Of a stretch of DNA of 64,000 nt, positions 29,460 to 41,058 are shown one piece after another. The DNA is from Steinernema hermaphroditum. Taxonomy: Eukaryota; Nematoda; Chromadorea; Rhabditida; Steinernematidae. Made by a program: the position numbers and the translations under genes. Below the pieces are notes generated by a model. The model saw only the letters and a program-made list of their open reading frames with translations, ran no database searches and was not told where the DNA came from. Location: positions 7,254,001-7,318,000 of the forward strand of contig CM059625.1 in the NCBI GenBank assembly GCA_030435675.1, given 5' to 3'. Every line of letters starts with the position of its first letter. The stretch's first letter is position 1.

Positions 29460-31058
29460 ATGGGCCGGTTTTTGTTCAAACGAAAGACGCATGTAAAGGA
29501 ATCTGCACAGAAGCCGCCGAAAAGAAAAGCCTTAGACGAGGAAGAGATTTCTTCAGATGAGGACTTTTCTGGGACTGAAGACCGTCATGAAGATTACAGT
29601 GATGAAGAATATGAAGACGTCCAAGCTAAAGCGCATCGTGAAGCAAAACAGTTGTTGAAGAGTTTGGAGGTAGGTTTTTTAATTATGTTTCTTTACAAGG
29701 TCTTGTGTTATTAGGCTGACGCAGTAGATGAGGAAACGGGAGAGATAGATAATGAAGCTATTGCTCATCGCCTTCAAGAAGATGCTCTAGCTAAGTATCA
29801 CAAACTTCGAAGACAGCTAGCCGATGAAGCAGTATTTTTTGACGAATCTTCGAATGCGTTTGCTACCCATCGATATTCTGTAATTTCGGCTGTGTTTTTT
29901 CCTGACAACAGCGAATGCTTTGTGAGCTGCGGAAAGGACGGTTCCATTGTTAAATGTAGGACGGGGGGGTGTTTTTAATGTGAGGTTATTTTTGCATTTT
30001 TTCAGATGACACAGAGAATCGAAAGACTTTAGGCCGCATACAGTATTACCCCAAAAATTCAGATAACCACAAGGGTGGTGTAACTGCGTTGGCTGTTTCC
30101 CCTGATGGTCGATGGATAGTGAGCGGTGGTTCTGACAACGTCGTGAAAGTGTGGGACTTCAAAACTCTCCGTCTGGTTCATAATTTTCTGGGCCATCGTG
30201 GACCAATTACGTCAGTTGTCTTTCGTAGGGGATCATCTGCCGAATTGTTTTCTGGAAGCAAGGATCGATCCGTTAAGGCAAGTTTTTACTCTGTATTTTA
30301 CTCAGTACGTATCTTGTTCAGGCATGGAACCTAGATCAGTTCGGCTATGTCGATACTTCATATGGTCATCAAGATTCTGTCAGTCAAATCGATATGCTCG
30401 CTAAGGAACGTGTTCTTTCTGTGGGCAGTCACGATAAGACAGCTCGTTTCTGGAAAGTCGACACTGAAAGCCAGCTCATCTTTAATGGGTCAAAACATGC
30501 TATAAGTATTGATACATGTTCTTTGATCAATGAAGATCATTTTGTGACTGGTAGTTCGGATGGGTGAGTTTTTGCTCACTCCGCTTCATTATATATATGA
30601 CTGCTTGTATTATAGGAGTATCAGCATTTGGTCAGTGTTTAAGAAAAAGCCTGTCGTAACCATTCCTTGTGCCCATGGCAAAACGGATGGGGTTCCCAAC
30701 TGGATCGTTTCGGTTGCAGCTGCAAAATATAGCGATTTGGTGGCAAGTGGCTCTTGTGATGGGTTCATAAGGTACTGGAAAATATCATCCGATTACAAGT
30801 CCATGACTGAGATTGGCTGTATTCGCCAGGTTCGTTAATAGTTGATACATGTTGGCATCGACGGTATCGTTTTAGCCCGGGTTTATTAACGATATGCAAT
30901 TCTCTGAAGATGCCAAAAAGTTGCTTGTAGCTGTTGGGCAAGAACACAAGTCAGGCCGATGGTGGAAAGCTGATGAAGGTCGAAATGCTGTTTTTGTGGC
31001 TTACATAGGGTATATGGATGCTGAAGCAAAGGCTTTTTGCGATGGGGTCCTCTGTTGA
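29460..31058 (+). CDS. RRP9: U3 snoRNP protein RRP9 (U3-55K), WD40
   Basis: RRP9 is a WD40-repeat protein of the U3 small nucleolar ribonucleoprotein, needed for 18S pre-rRNA processing in the nucleolus. The start is ATG 29460 (MGRFLFKRKTHVKES). The N-terminal arm is basic then acidic (ISSDEDFSGTEDRHEDYSDE), as in the family. It is followed by DEETGEIDNEAIAHRLQEDA and the propeller: YSVISAVFFPDNSECFVSCG, GVTALAVSPDGRWIVSGG, NVVKVWDFKTLRLVHNFLGH, LFSGSKDRSVKAWNLDQFGY, VLSVGSHDKTARFWKVD, HFVTGSSDGSISIWSVFKKK and LVASGSCDGFIRYWKI. The C-terminus has HKSGRWWKADEGRNAVF, equivalent to the GRWW ending of human RRP9. Introns are short and in phase. The next gene begins 122 bases downstream on the same strand. 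Confidence 0.93.
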
Positions 31059-31179
31059 TTTTTTTTTGTTGACACATTGTTGATTTCGTTGTTATGTCTG
31101 TTAAAGTTTTGCGCATCTTGGAGTTCGGATATCACTTTAAGGCGTAGATTCGCCGGCTGTATTGATTGCTGCATTTAGG

Positions 31180-32918
31180 ATGAGCACGTGTGGCAACGGT
31201 AATTTTTAGGCATTCGTTTCTTGCGGTGCTCGAATGGAGTACAACAATCTCATAATCAATGGTACTTCACGAAGATATGGCACGGAGTTACTTGTTTTTT
31301 AGTTGCAAAGGCGAAAGGACTTCAACTGAAAAACAATAAGGAACTGGAAATCTTCGTTAATTTGTCTATATCCGGGAAAGGATCGTGGAAAGGCAAAGTC
31401 AACACAGACGCAGTAAAAAGTGGTACGGGGAACTGCGAATGGAATCAACACCTTGAATTGTAAGCTACTCAATGATATCAACTAGTTCATATGCCTATCT
31501 CATTTAGTATACTAATGGGAATGGACTCCTTGCTCCAAATACAAGTCCAACATAAGACCATTTTTGGCACCACTGAAACACTTGGGCAGCTGCAGTTTAT
31601 TGTCTCTGAGCTCACTACTTATAACCGGCTAACATGGTTCAGCTTGAAGAAGCGCGCAAATGACGACAAAGACAGAGGGCAGCTGCTGCTCGCATTCATG
31701 TTTTCGAACAAACTGAATAGCTCGATTTCCCAATTTTCTCTGAACAGAATCGACAAGGGTATTTATTCGCGTTATTATTCTCACGTAGCTTTGTGCTTTT
31801 TTTTGCCACAGCAGAAGTTTAACAAATTTTTCTTTTTTTTTTTCAAATTCAAATTTTTCAAATTCTAATAAGGTGTTGCGGAGGTCTTTTACTTTTTTCC
31901 TCTCCGTTTTCAGACTCTGAGTTGACGTTGTGTGAAAGTTTGCCATTAATAAATGTCCCTGATAAGAAGCCTCTGAACGAGGCCCAAATTTTGAGACTTA
32001 ATAATTACTATTCCCTTTCTCAGAGAACAAGTTGGACAAGTTTAAGCGGAAGATGCATATCGGTCGCCGCAAAGACAAATTCGACGACAGCAAGTCGCTT
32101 GCTTCTGTGAGCATTAGCCGAAGGAGTTCCATGTCATCAACCACTTCTGCTCTTGCATTTCCGTCGCCAACTCCATTGGATGATGGGCATTCCGTATCGC
32201 TCCGTAATTCGTCAAACAACATCTTCGATAAGCCACTAGAGACCATAAATACGGCAAATTCTTCTCCTACTCTGCGTAGATCTGGCGGTAACGAATTGGC
32301 ATTTGGAACTTCACAGCAGTTTCTGACTCCTTCTGCTAACATCAGCGCTCGTACTTTTGGAGAGCGGGTAAGTCTTAAATATTTGCATATTCATGTAGCC
32401 ATCGTATTAAACATACTAGGTGAAAGTGCGAGCAGAACAAATTGTGCAACCTCTAGTGTCAGCGGCGCGCTATCGAAAATCGGACTCTACGGATAAAAAT
32501 TATAAGAATGGAGATATGGAGATAAACCACAATATGAGTAGTGAAAATGTCAGCATGAGTCGTCCAACAAGCATTGCCTCATCTTCTGGATTCGGATCAC
32601 TTCCATCGGCTAATGTTGTCAATCAGGTAATTATTGATCATGGTTAAAAGCTTTCGCTGAAGGATACAATTGTGTCGGATCGTTTATTCGTTTCTTTGTT
32701 GTTGTTTTTTTTTTCTAATTTTGATTAATTGTGTTTTTTTTTAGTCTAATGAGCCTCACAACCCTGAATATCTTCTGACCATCATTGCTCATCAGCGACG
32801 AGAGTTAGCAGCTAAAGACAATCGTATCCGGGATCTGGAAAAATACGTTGACTCTCTTTTGCTGAGAGTAATGGAAAGGAATCCGGATTTGCTGCAAACG
32901 CCAATGGGTTTTTATTAA
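31180..32918 (+). CDS. class I Rab11 family-interacting protein (C2 + RBD)
   Basis: This is a Rab11 effector for recycling-endosome traffic. I read a short first exon 31180-31198 (MSTCGN) after a TTTAG acceptor, then in-phase exons from 31303. A C2 domain covers about residues 8-115 (VAKAKGLQLKNNKELEIFV, ISGKGSWKGKV, GNCEWNQHLEF, MDSLLQIQVQHK, LGQLQFIVSEL). Next comes a basic stretch typical of class I FIPs (NKLDKFKRKMHIGRRKDKF, about 32034-32090) and a long Ser-rich linker. The final exon (about 32743-32918) gives PEYLLTIIAHQRRELAAKD, then RDLEKYVDSLLLRVMERNP, the C-terminal coiled Rab11-binding domain. C. elegans has rfip genes of this type. The 31910-32040 splice join (ELTLCE to KNKLDK) was chosen by phase and family match. 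Confidence 0.85.
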
Positions 32919-33378
32919 CTCAGAACAGCCTTCAGTCACGTGCCTTGAATGTGTTCTTCTTTCATCGGTGCTTTATATACTGTGATGTGCAACTAATACT
33001 TCAATTTCTGCTTTCAAGGGCCAGTATGGAACTAGTCTGGGTACAGTGTAATGTAAATTTTTATCCATGTATAGCCTTATGTACTAATGATGCATGTATC
33101 TGAATTGTGTGTAATATATATCCATCCTTCGTATTGCATAAACTTTTCGCGGCATGTCAGCGCCATTGCAACCGAGACACAAAAGCGTCCGCGCCTACTT
33201 GCTGAACGAGAGTCGTGATAAGCGCTGGAGTTGCCCAAATCGCCCTCTGATTTATTTCGTGGCATCAGCGCGAACAAATAAACTCCAGCTTGACTACACT
33301 CGGATTTGACATTCTCGCAACTCATACGGTTACAAAATTGAGGGCTCAAATGGCTGAGGACTTTGAATATAAGGCTCA
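32919..33378. other. 3' flank of Rab11-FIP gene, no gene seen
   Basis: An AT-rich 3' flank is followed by the left boundary of the foldback element at 33379. The minus-strand open frame 33077-33463 crosses this boundary and has no protein family content. Confidence 0.4.
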
Positions 33379-33559
33379 CAAGGGAAGTGTCAAACATGGC
33401 CCCTGCCGATTTGGCTGAAACTTTACGTACTAATAGGTCTTGCCGAGAGTAGTAACCGCGCAAAAAATCAGCGGCCCATACCGGGTAGATTTCGAGAAAA
33501 ATGTATTTCTAAATTTGCTATTGTGGTTATGTTGTTCTAATGCAGGCGCATTTAAGAGC

Positions 33560-33632
33560 GTACAGGTGGTCGAGGGGTAACACTCCAGAACCGCGTGTTT
33601 TGGTTCCGGGTTCGAATCCCAGTGGAAACAGT
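33560..33632 (+). other. tRNA-like module with pol III A and B boxes (left arm)
   Basis: The A box TGGTCGAGGGG at 33567-33577 and B box GGTTCGAATCC at 33609-33619 both fit the tRNA promoter consensus, separated by 31 bases. A TTTT run, the usual pol III terminator, follows at 33636-33639. I could not fold a convincing acceptor or anticodon stem, so I treat it as tRNA-derived rather than a working tRNA. Confidence 0.5.
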
Positions 33633-34013
33633 TTATTTTATCTTTCCTTTCCTTGTTTCTCTGGGTATAAATTTTACGTTTTCACAGTTCTCCCGATTCG
33701 AAAATGCGTTATTGTTGAAATGCAAAGATGACAGATGTCCAAATCGCACCACTGAAATCCACAGCGCTACAGAAAGCGACCAAACATCAAGATGTGGTGT
33801 ATCTCAATGTCCTGGGTGTCCTGATCACTTTCTCAAATTATTAGCGGACGTCGATAACATGATGGCTAAAACTGGTCTCAACATGATTCTTATCGTTGGC
33901 ATAAAGATATGATATATGGATACAAAAAAATTTATTTGTGATTTTCTCTTTTTTTTGCGACGAAATGCAGTAAAAGGCAGTTAGATATAAATGATAAAAT
34001 GAATGAAAAATCA

Positions 34014-34086
34014 CGACTCCTGATGGGAATCGAACCCGGGTGTACCGCCTGTCAGGTAAGACTGTTACCACTGAACTATTGAGACA
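34014..34086 (-). other. tRNA-like module with A and B boxes (centre)
   Basis: On the minus strand the A box TAGTTCAGTGG (34078-34068) and B box GGTTCGATTCC (34036-34026) are both perfect to consensus and again 31 bases apart. The expected acceptor stem does not pair well and the T stem pairs at only three positions. It is probably a tRNA pseudogene or SINE-head-like sequence inside the element spacer. Confidence 0.45.
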
Positions 34087-34386
34087 CGGTCGATTCGCCG
34101 TCGTTGTCGTACTATTATACGTTTTTACGTAAAGTTGATCATCTTGATGTCAGTTTTAGTCCCAGTGTAACCGACGGCCGCTAATATTTTGAGAACGTGC
34201 TTAGGACACAATGCCTTCATGTTTGGTCACTTTCTGTAGCGCTGTGGATTTCAGTGTTGCGATTTGGTCATCTGTAATCCTTGCATTTCAAGAAGGTTTT
34301 GCATTTCAACAATAATGCATTTTAGAATCGGGAGAACTGTGAAAACGTAAAATTTACACCCAGAGAAACAAGGAAAGGAAAGAAAG

Positions 34387-34461
34387 AACTGTTTCCACTG
34401 GGATTCGAACCCGGAACTAAATTACGTGGTTCTGAAGTGTTACCCCTCGATCACCTGTACG
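34387..34461 (-). other. tRNA-like module (right arm)
   Basis: This is the mirror copy of the left-arm module. B box GGTTCGAATCC (34411-34401) is identical to the left arm. A box TGATCGAGGGG (34453-34443) carries one change from consensus. The spacing of 31 bases is conserved, while the intervening anticodon-region sequence has diverged. Confidence 0.5.
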
Positions 34462-34642
34462 CTATCAATGCGCCTGCATTAGAACAACATAACCACAGTA
34501 GCAAATTTAGAAATACATTTTCTCGAAATCTATCCGGTATGGGCCGCCGATTTTTTGCGCGGTTACTAGACTCGGCAAGACCTACTCGTGCACTAAATTT
34601 CAGCTAAATCGGCGGGGGCCATGTTTGACACTTCCCTTGTCA

Positions 34643-36680
34643 GTGCAGTCGCATCGAATGCGCGGTTGAGGGGAGGAAGGAGAAGGAGTCAAAGACGGTT
34701 TCCTTTGTTAGAATTGATTCACTTGTGCAGGCACTTCAAAGAAGAATGGAGATGTTGCGAAAATCGGGTTCATTGTTAGTTGAAGGTGAGAAAGTCCGTA
34801 TCAGTCTCTATGGAGACAAGGGCGGAAAGTACACCAAACTGGGTACTACTAGGGCGGGCGTCTCTTTCCTGTTCAGTAAAAACATGTTGCCCATCGGAAT
34901 TTATGAGGGCGATGTCTCAGCATCAAATCTGCGTAGCGCTTTCAGTGGGATTGCTGAGGAGACTTCGCAGTTGGGCGAATACAAGTACGTAATACAACAC
35001 TAATGTTTGAATGGTATCTGATCTGTGATATGAAGGTCGCATGCGCCGTATATGGCCACTCTGGAGCGTCTTCGACCTTCCCTTGTTGTCTATGTTATAG
35101 ACTCTTCCGCCGTAGTGTTACTTGGAAGAACTGTCCCATTGAACAGAAATTTGGTATAAGAACGTCAGACGCTCTTGACAAAGATGCAGAATCCAGTGAA
35201 AGGCTGCATAAAAAGCACAATGTGCTTGAAAAGCTACAGTTTCGGATACCCACCACTAACTTCCTTCCAAGTTCGCTACATATTATGATGGATTTATCGG
35301 ACAAATTAATCGATGCATTGGAAGCGAGTACATCGGAAATGGACCAAAGATACTGTGACAGGGGATCGCCGTGAAGTTCGGCAAAACTGTCTCAGAATGC
35401 AAGAGACGATGAACACCGAACTGGTTGAAACTGCTAGTTTGATTCAAAATGCAGAAAAATGTAGAAAGGAGACTACTGTTGCGATCGAAATTGTGAACAC
35501 CAACCGATCGTGGGTTCAACTATCAAAGCAGGTTTATCGCTGCAGTAGTTCATTCTGTTTATTTCTGGATGGCAGGAGTCTTGTTACTATGAGTGACCAC
35601 CTTAACCATTGAATTCAATGTGTAAAGCGCGGCCATAGATTTTCCCCCTTTTGTGAAGGGATGCATGGGTCAATAATGGCACCTGCGGAGCGGAAGTGCA
35701 GTTTGCTTGCAATGCGGATCCGCAGAGGTGCTGACTAGGGAAACTAGAAACAAACGGCAGCACCCTCCGTGAAACAGCCATCGCACCCTGAAATTGGCGC
35801 GCCAAGGCAATCGCGGCAGGGTCCAACTTTTTCGGTCGATTCTTCAATTCCAGATTAATCACTCACATAAGGCTCATCGGCAAACTTGCGTGCATTTTCG
35901 TTTTTCTCTCCTTCTGGCCCCATGCATCATCAAATTACGACAGAAGAACAAAAATATGAACTGAAGATAGGCCGTCTGGCCGGTGTAGTAGAAATATTTT
36001 TCTCAGCTGATACCGTACATTTTCTTTTTACATACTTCTCCGCAAAGATGCGTAGATACGCGGAGGGTGCTGCCGTTTGTGTCTAGTACTAGGGAACAAC
36101 TAAGTAGTAGCGCTGCGCAATTTGAACAGGATCTGGCTCTTCGACTTGCTGTAGTGAACAGAAAAAAGTCGAAATCCAGGACCAATTGACAGCATTGAAA
36201 ATTAAAGCAAGCGGTTTTGGAACCACCTTTCAGAAACTGAAGGCCGCTTATAGAGAGGCTGGTGCAGATAAGCAAGCCTTCTTCCAAAGATTCGTAGGGA
36301 ATCATGTGAGAAAGCTGTGCACCGGTCAAACTCCACATCAGCTGGCAGCTATAGGGAAAAGGCCAGCTATCGGAAAGGCATTGGAGCTGCTCGGCAAGGT
36401 TCAGAAGTTCTCAGCTGCCGCTCTTCTTGAAGAAGATGCGAAGCTGAAACTGCATGAGACACTGAATGAATTTGCCAACGCCGTGAAAGCCGTTGACATG
36501 CCAGTTATACGCTTTACGCCGAAAGCTCATTGGTTGATGACACATGATCAAGAATTTGTTGAACGTCACGGGGCATAGGGATTCCTTTTCCGAACAACCC
36601 ACAGAATTCTTTCACTCCCAGTTCAACAAGGAGGAGTGGAGGTTTGGAAATATCCTTTTTGGAAATAGCGAGCATTTACC
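34643..36680 (+). pseudogene. degenerate DDE-type transposase-like gene
   Basis: Several plus-strand segments in different frames read as one decayed protein. From 34725: LLVEGEKVRISLYGDKGGKY...FLFSKNMLPIGIYEGD. From 35003: WYLICDMKVACAVYGHSG, then STFPCCLC. From 35313: coiled, charged sequence. From 36186: LKIKASGFGTTFQKLKAAYR, KQAFFQRFVGNHVRKLC and RFTPKAHWLMTHDQEFVERH. After a frameshift near 36573 it continues SFSEQPTEFFHSQFN. The D-rich start, the D..K followed by PCCLC, the F-GNH motif and the pKxHxLxxH...SEQ ending recall an unclassified transposase-like family seen in many nematodes and other invertebrates. At least three frame changes and an internal insertion break it. Confidence 0.6.
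35735..36095. repeat. small inverted-repeat insertion inside the transposase relic
   Basis: AACGGCAGCACCCTCCG near 35755 and CGGAGGGTGCTGCCGTT near 36062 are reverse complements. Flanking bases (CTAGGGAAACTAGAAAC on the left, GTGTCTAGTACTAGG on the right) extend the match. The pair brackets about 360 bases with no coding content that interrupt the transposase frame, so this is a candidate MITE. Confidence 0.5.
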
Positions 36681-36905
36681 CTGCATGACCAATATGTGCA
36701 TACGGTAACCGATGGTGCGACATTTACCACTCGCCGCGGACACGAAAATGCCCGTGCTGATACGCCGTGTTTTCCATGTATAAACGTGATTGCTGTAGTC
36801 TTAAACTGTGAACGAGTTGTTTACTCGGATTAATCCTTGGAAAATATCTCTGCCCACATCTTTCCTCTGTTGTACGTAGTTTTATTTAGATACATTTTAG
36901 CATCA

Positions 36906-39277
36906 ATGGAAGTTAACAGTGTTACTCACTGCATTCGCCCACAACAAAACAACAAAACCCACTCTAATGGAGAAGATGGAAACTGGGTTCTCCATCTTGG
37001 TTAGTATGACACATCATGATTACGTTTATTGGCGCCGTTTCAGCTAACAAAAAGAGAGTCGTTAGATCGGAGCAGCTAAGAATGAAACATGCTGCCCTAC
37101 TCTCAAATTCAGCATACATGAAGCTTGTTAATGAATCCCACTGTAATATCCATTATTTGATAACCGTTTTTATGGTTTAGCTATCCTATTTTAGCTGTGT
37201 TCTCAAGACTGCAAAGAGCCGTCACCACTCACTTAAAGCAGAATGATGCTGAGTTCTTGAATAGGTACATTTCAATAGCTAAAGATTTATTACTCATTCT
37301 CAATTCTTTATAGTTTGGATCAAGCAAGCCGGGAATACCGGGCTGTTCTTCGTTCTGCAATTGTTACCGTCATGCATTCTTCGTCTGAACAAGATCGTAG
37401 GCTTCTGTTGTGTCTTCGTGGCAGAGAAATGCTGTGGGGTTTAATTGAACTTGTTGCATTTTGCGATCGTGAGGAAGGTTTGTATGACAATCATCCGCGT
37501 TCTTTGATTACGGCATTCGCCATTTCCAGAGATAGCTTTTCATTTATCAAAGTGGGCGCGAATGATGCTCCTAAGTGAGGCCTCTGATGTCTATGCTCAA
37601 ATTGTCAATACAGGTGCTGGTAGCAGGTCATCCGAAAGAAACGAGCTGTATTGGAATGGCGTGAGTGCCAGAAATGTGCTGTTATGCATTGATTGTACGA
37701 TTTTAGGTGATTCTACAAGTCCTGTCCTGTAATTTTAACACAGCAACAACATTATTACATTCACATTCTGATGCACAGTCCGATAGAGCTGTTGGAAAGA
37801 TGGTGATTATGTTGGAGCGTCTGAACAGACTATTCACTGAAGGATACTCTTGCACCCAGTTTATTAAAATACAAGAGGTTCCTGGTGGCAGTACATATTT
37901 TTCTTTACTTCATATATTTAGACGTTGAGAAGCTTGTTGCGTGAAAACTATTTTTCTCAAAATAGCAATATTACATTTATTGCCCGTCTCCTGAGTGGCG
38001 ATATTGATGCTTACGAAGAAGTGTGTGCAGACCTAATTGATTACTGGTGTGAGATTGTTCCACTTTTTACAATTACTCAGGTTGCTAACGCAACCTTAAA
38101 TGATCTTCATGTCTGTGCACAGGTATAATTACTTGTACTTACTTGAGATGATATTCTTTTTCAGAAATGTTTTAACTTTAATTCCGCGAGGAACAATCGG
38201 CAGCTCGATTTGACACTCATGACGGCGATGTCTGGAGACGTAATGGAAGCTTTGCTTGGAGCAGCTAACTGTTTCGGTGATTGGTGGTTCTCTGCCCACT
38301 TGAGTGATCTTATTTTTCGAGTATTGTTTTCTTTGCTTCTTCTAATTTTGCAAATGCAATTTAGGCGAAACCAACGGTTCTCTACGAAGATAATGCGAAT
38401 TTAAGGGATGTATTCCTGTTGGAGTATGCTCATATTTTATTGGCGGATGAACAACTATGGCGACCCGCCGTAGATTATCTTACAGACATTTCCAATGGAT
38501 TTGAGCTGCTAGAGGATTTCATCCTTTCGCAATCAGTGAACACCACAAAAAAGGCTCTTCAGCTTCTGAGCATTTGTAATAAATGGGACTTCCGGGAAGG
38601 ACGTCGAGCAGTAACAAAGAAGATGGCGGAAGTGTAAGTTTTACAGTAAATCTCTTTGATTTGAATAATGTGTATTTAGTAGCCTTGACAAGCTAGAATT
38701 TGCCAACGCTCTTGTGTGGGCTCATAAAAGTGATGAAAGCTCAATGGTTTCCAAAGTGGTTAACCAAATTCTAAGAAGGTCGCCGAATGATATATTAACT
38801 ATCGGAAAGTATGTAAAGCTTAGCCACGAATGGTCTTTCTCTTGTCCTGAGCTCGTTTTTCTGAGTGACTACTATGAGGTAGGCTGTTGTGGAGATCTTT
38901 ATTCATTTTTCTTCAGTTTTTGATCCTTGCGCAGAGCGCCAAACCACACGACTCACTGAAAAAATTGACCGGAATTCTTACAAATAAGCGGGTGCCTCCC
39001 TTCATGTACTCGCAACTTTTGGAATGTGTAATTAAATGCATTGAAGAACTTGATGCGAAGGTGAGGAAAAACACGCGTATGAATGCATGCACTCTTTTTT
39101 CAGATAAGCGACTATGTACATGTGATACTTGGATGCCTACAGAAATTGCGACTCGAGATGGTTCGTTCGCATAGTAGAGTGGAACGGTATAGTGACGTTG
39201 AGAAAAAACTTGAGATCATCAACAATGTTTTGGCGAAGCATTTGTTGCACAAAAATTTGTTCGGGAACAAGTTGTAA
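36906..39277 (+). CDS. npp-2: nucleoporin Nup85 (NPP-2)
   Basis: Nup85 is a scaffold subunit of the Y-shaped Nup107-160 complex of the nuclear pore. The start is ATG 36906, five bases after an ATTTTAG acceptor (MEVNSVTHCIRPQQNN). Exons are short with introns of about 40-55 bases. Helical Nup85 stretches include AVTTHLKQNDAEFL, SLDQASREYRAVLRSA, RLLSGDIDAYEEVCADLI, GDVMEALLGAANCFGDWWFS, LLEYAHILLADEQLWRPAVD, TTKKALQLLSICNKWDFREG and LEFANALVWAHKSDESS. The LWRPAVDYL segment aligns with LWQLGVDYF of human NUP85, and KKALQLLSIC with QKALKVLRIC. The C-terminus ends KHLLHKNLFGNKL. acdh-9 follows 244 bases downstream on the same strand. Confidence 0.88.
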
Positions 39278-39521
39278 TTTGTATTCTTCTTGTGCATGTT
39301 ATTGTGTTAATCGTGTTAAGTTTTCTTTCATTGCGTTTGCTCAATGGTCTTCACGCGTAACCTTCCATGTATTGATTTGTGGTGTGTGGTGTGTGATCTG
39401 ATTAAAACGTTGTCTCTTCTTCCGCTCATTCATTTTGCGCTTATCGATTGAACGAAGGCTTCGACTCCGTATTGTCGTGCTGACGAAGTCCGGTTCCATC
39501 AAGTTCTATTCAGGCGCAGCA

Positions 39522-41058
39522 ATGGTTATGATCCCCTTGTGTTCATCTCGAGGACTATGGAATTTAGTCGGTGCCACAAGACTGAAAAAATTTTCTTTGC
39601 GGAATGTCCACAGCTACTGTGTTGATCGTATGTTTTAGTTGCTTTCTGTAATGCTTATTTGCAAGTTTTCACTTTCTGATACAGGCAAAATCATGTTATG
39701 CTCTGATGACATTGTGCTTTAGCTTCTCTCGAACTCAATGCCGAACAGAGAGAGATCCAAAAGCTGGCGAAAGACTTCGCGGCAAAAGAACTCTACCCAA
39801 CCATGGCTTTATACGATGAAAAAGTCTTTCTTTTGTTTCACACGATAAAAAAATACACTTATGTTGTAGGAGCAGCTCCCTCACGACGCTCTGCGCAAAG
39901 CTGGGGAGCTCGGATTTGGTGCCATATATTGCAATGAAGAGTTCGGCGGAACTGGACTTTCCCGTGTGGATGCTTCCGTGATCTTCGAACAATTAGCGGC
40001 GGGTTGTACATCTACTGCGGCCTACATGAGCATCCACAATATGTGCGCGTGGATGATCGACACATATGGATCGCAAGAATTGCGAGCAAAATACATCGGC
40101 CAAATGGCAGCTTTTGAAATTCTTGGGTCTTACTGCCTAACTGAGCCAGATTCAGGTGTGTGCTTTTGTTATTTTGCACGTAATGGATTCTTATTCTAGG
40201 CTCTGATGCTGCTTCACTGCGGACCACGGCTAGGAGAGATGGCGACTATTACATAGTGAATGGATCTAAAGCCTTCATCAGTGGAAGCGGAGACTCAAAA
40301 GCCTATTTGGTGATGATGAGACACGAGGGACAACCTGGTCCAAAAGGAATTTTCTGCCTTTTGATCGAGGACGGCACTCCTGGGTTTCATATAGGAAAAA
40401 AGGAGAAAAAATTGGGCTGGTGCACACAACCAACGCGGATTTTAACTTTCGAAGATTGCCGTGTGCCCGTTTCCAATCAGATTGGTGGTGATAACCAGGG
40501 ATTTAATATTGCCATGGCTGGCATTAATGGAGGTAAACTTTGCTTACGAATATTGTTCGTTTCAAAACTAACATGCAGGCCGCGTTAACATTGCATCGTG
40601 TTCTCTCGGAGCCGCACAAATGAGCTTGGACTTAGCTATAAGCCACTTGAAAGTGCGAAAGCAGTTCAACAAACCCCTTGCTGATTTTCAATGGAATCAA
40701 TTTAAACTAGCTGAAATGGCAGCTAAGCTTGTTTCATCACGTCTTATGGTGCGTAATGCGGCGGAGCACTTGCAGCAGAAATCCGTTCACACCGCGGCTC
40801 TCTGCGCTCTTGCTAAACTTCACGCTACGGACAACTGTATCCAGGCAAGTCTAGTTGCTCATCTAAATATGAATTAGATTTCATCTGATTTAGGTTGTAG
40901 ACCAAGCGCTGCAAATGCATGGTGGATACGGCTTCCTAAAGGACTATCCGCTGCAACAATATCTTCGTGATTGCCGCGCCCATCAGATCATTGAAGGTTC
41001 GAATGAAATAATGAGAATGATTGTTGCCCGCGACTTACTCACCAATGACACATTCTAA
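39522..41058 (+). CDS. acdh-9: isobutyryl-CoA dehydrogenase (ACAD8 type)
   Basis: This mitochondrial FAD-dependent acyl-CoA dehydrogenase oxidises isobutyryl-CoA to methacrylyl-CoA in valine breakdown. Exons include 39522-39627, 39723-39823, 39870-40155 and 40200 onward. The first exon encodes a basic, Ser-rich leader ([18 protein letters not shown]) fitting mitochondrial import. Family stretches are [154 protein letters not shown], and the catalytic-glutamate region [13 protein letters not shown]. The similarity to human ACAD8 is continuous. An acceptor (TATTCAG) eight bases before the ATG fits trans-splicing. Confidence 0.93.

Larger units (their letters stand above)
33379..34639. mobile_element. 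1.26-kb foldback (long terminal inverted repeat) element
   Basis: Positions 33379 to about 33885 and 34639 to about 34135 are imperfect reverse complements over roughly 500 bases. Both ends begin CAAGGGAAGTGTCAAACATG, and a TCA trinucleotide flanks both sides (33376-33378 and 34640-34642), which looks like a 3-base target duplication. Arms differ by scattered substitutions and one indel of roughly 20 bases, so the insertion is old. The central spacer of about 250 bases contains a tRNA-like module. Each arm carries another tRNA-like module. No open frame of the element itself looks coding, so it is non-autonomous. Confidence 0.8.

Noticed and set aside
33560..34461. Three functional tRNA genes in the foldback element
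   Set aside because: A and B boxes are good, but I could not form acceptor and anticodon stems for any of them.
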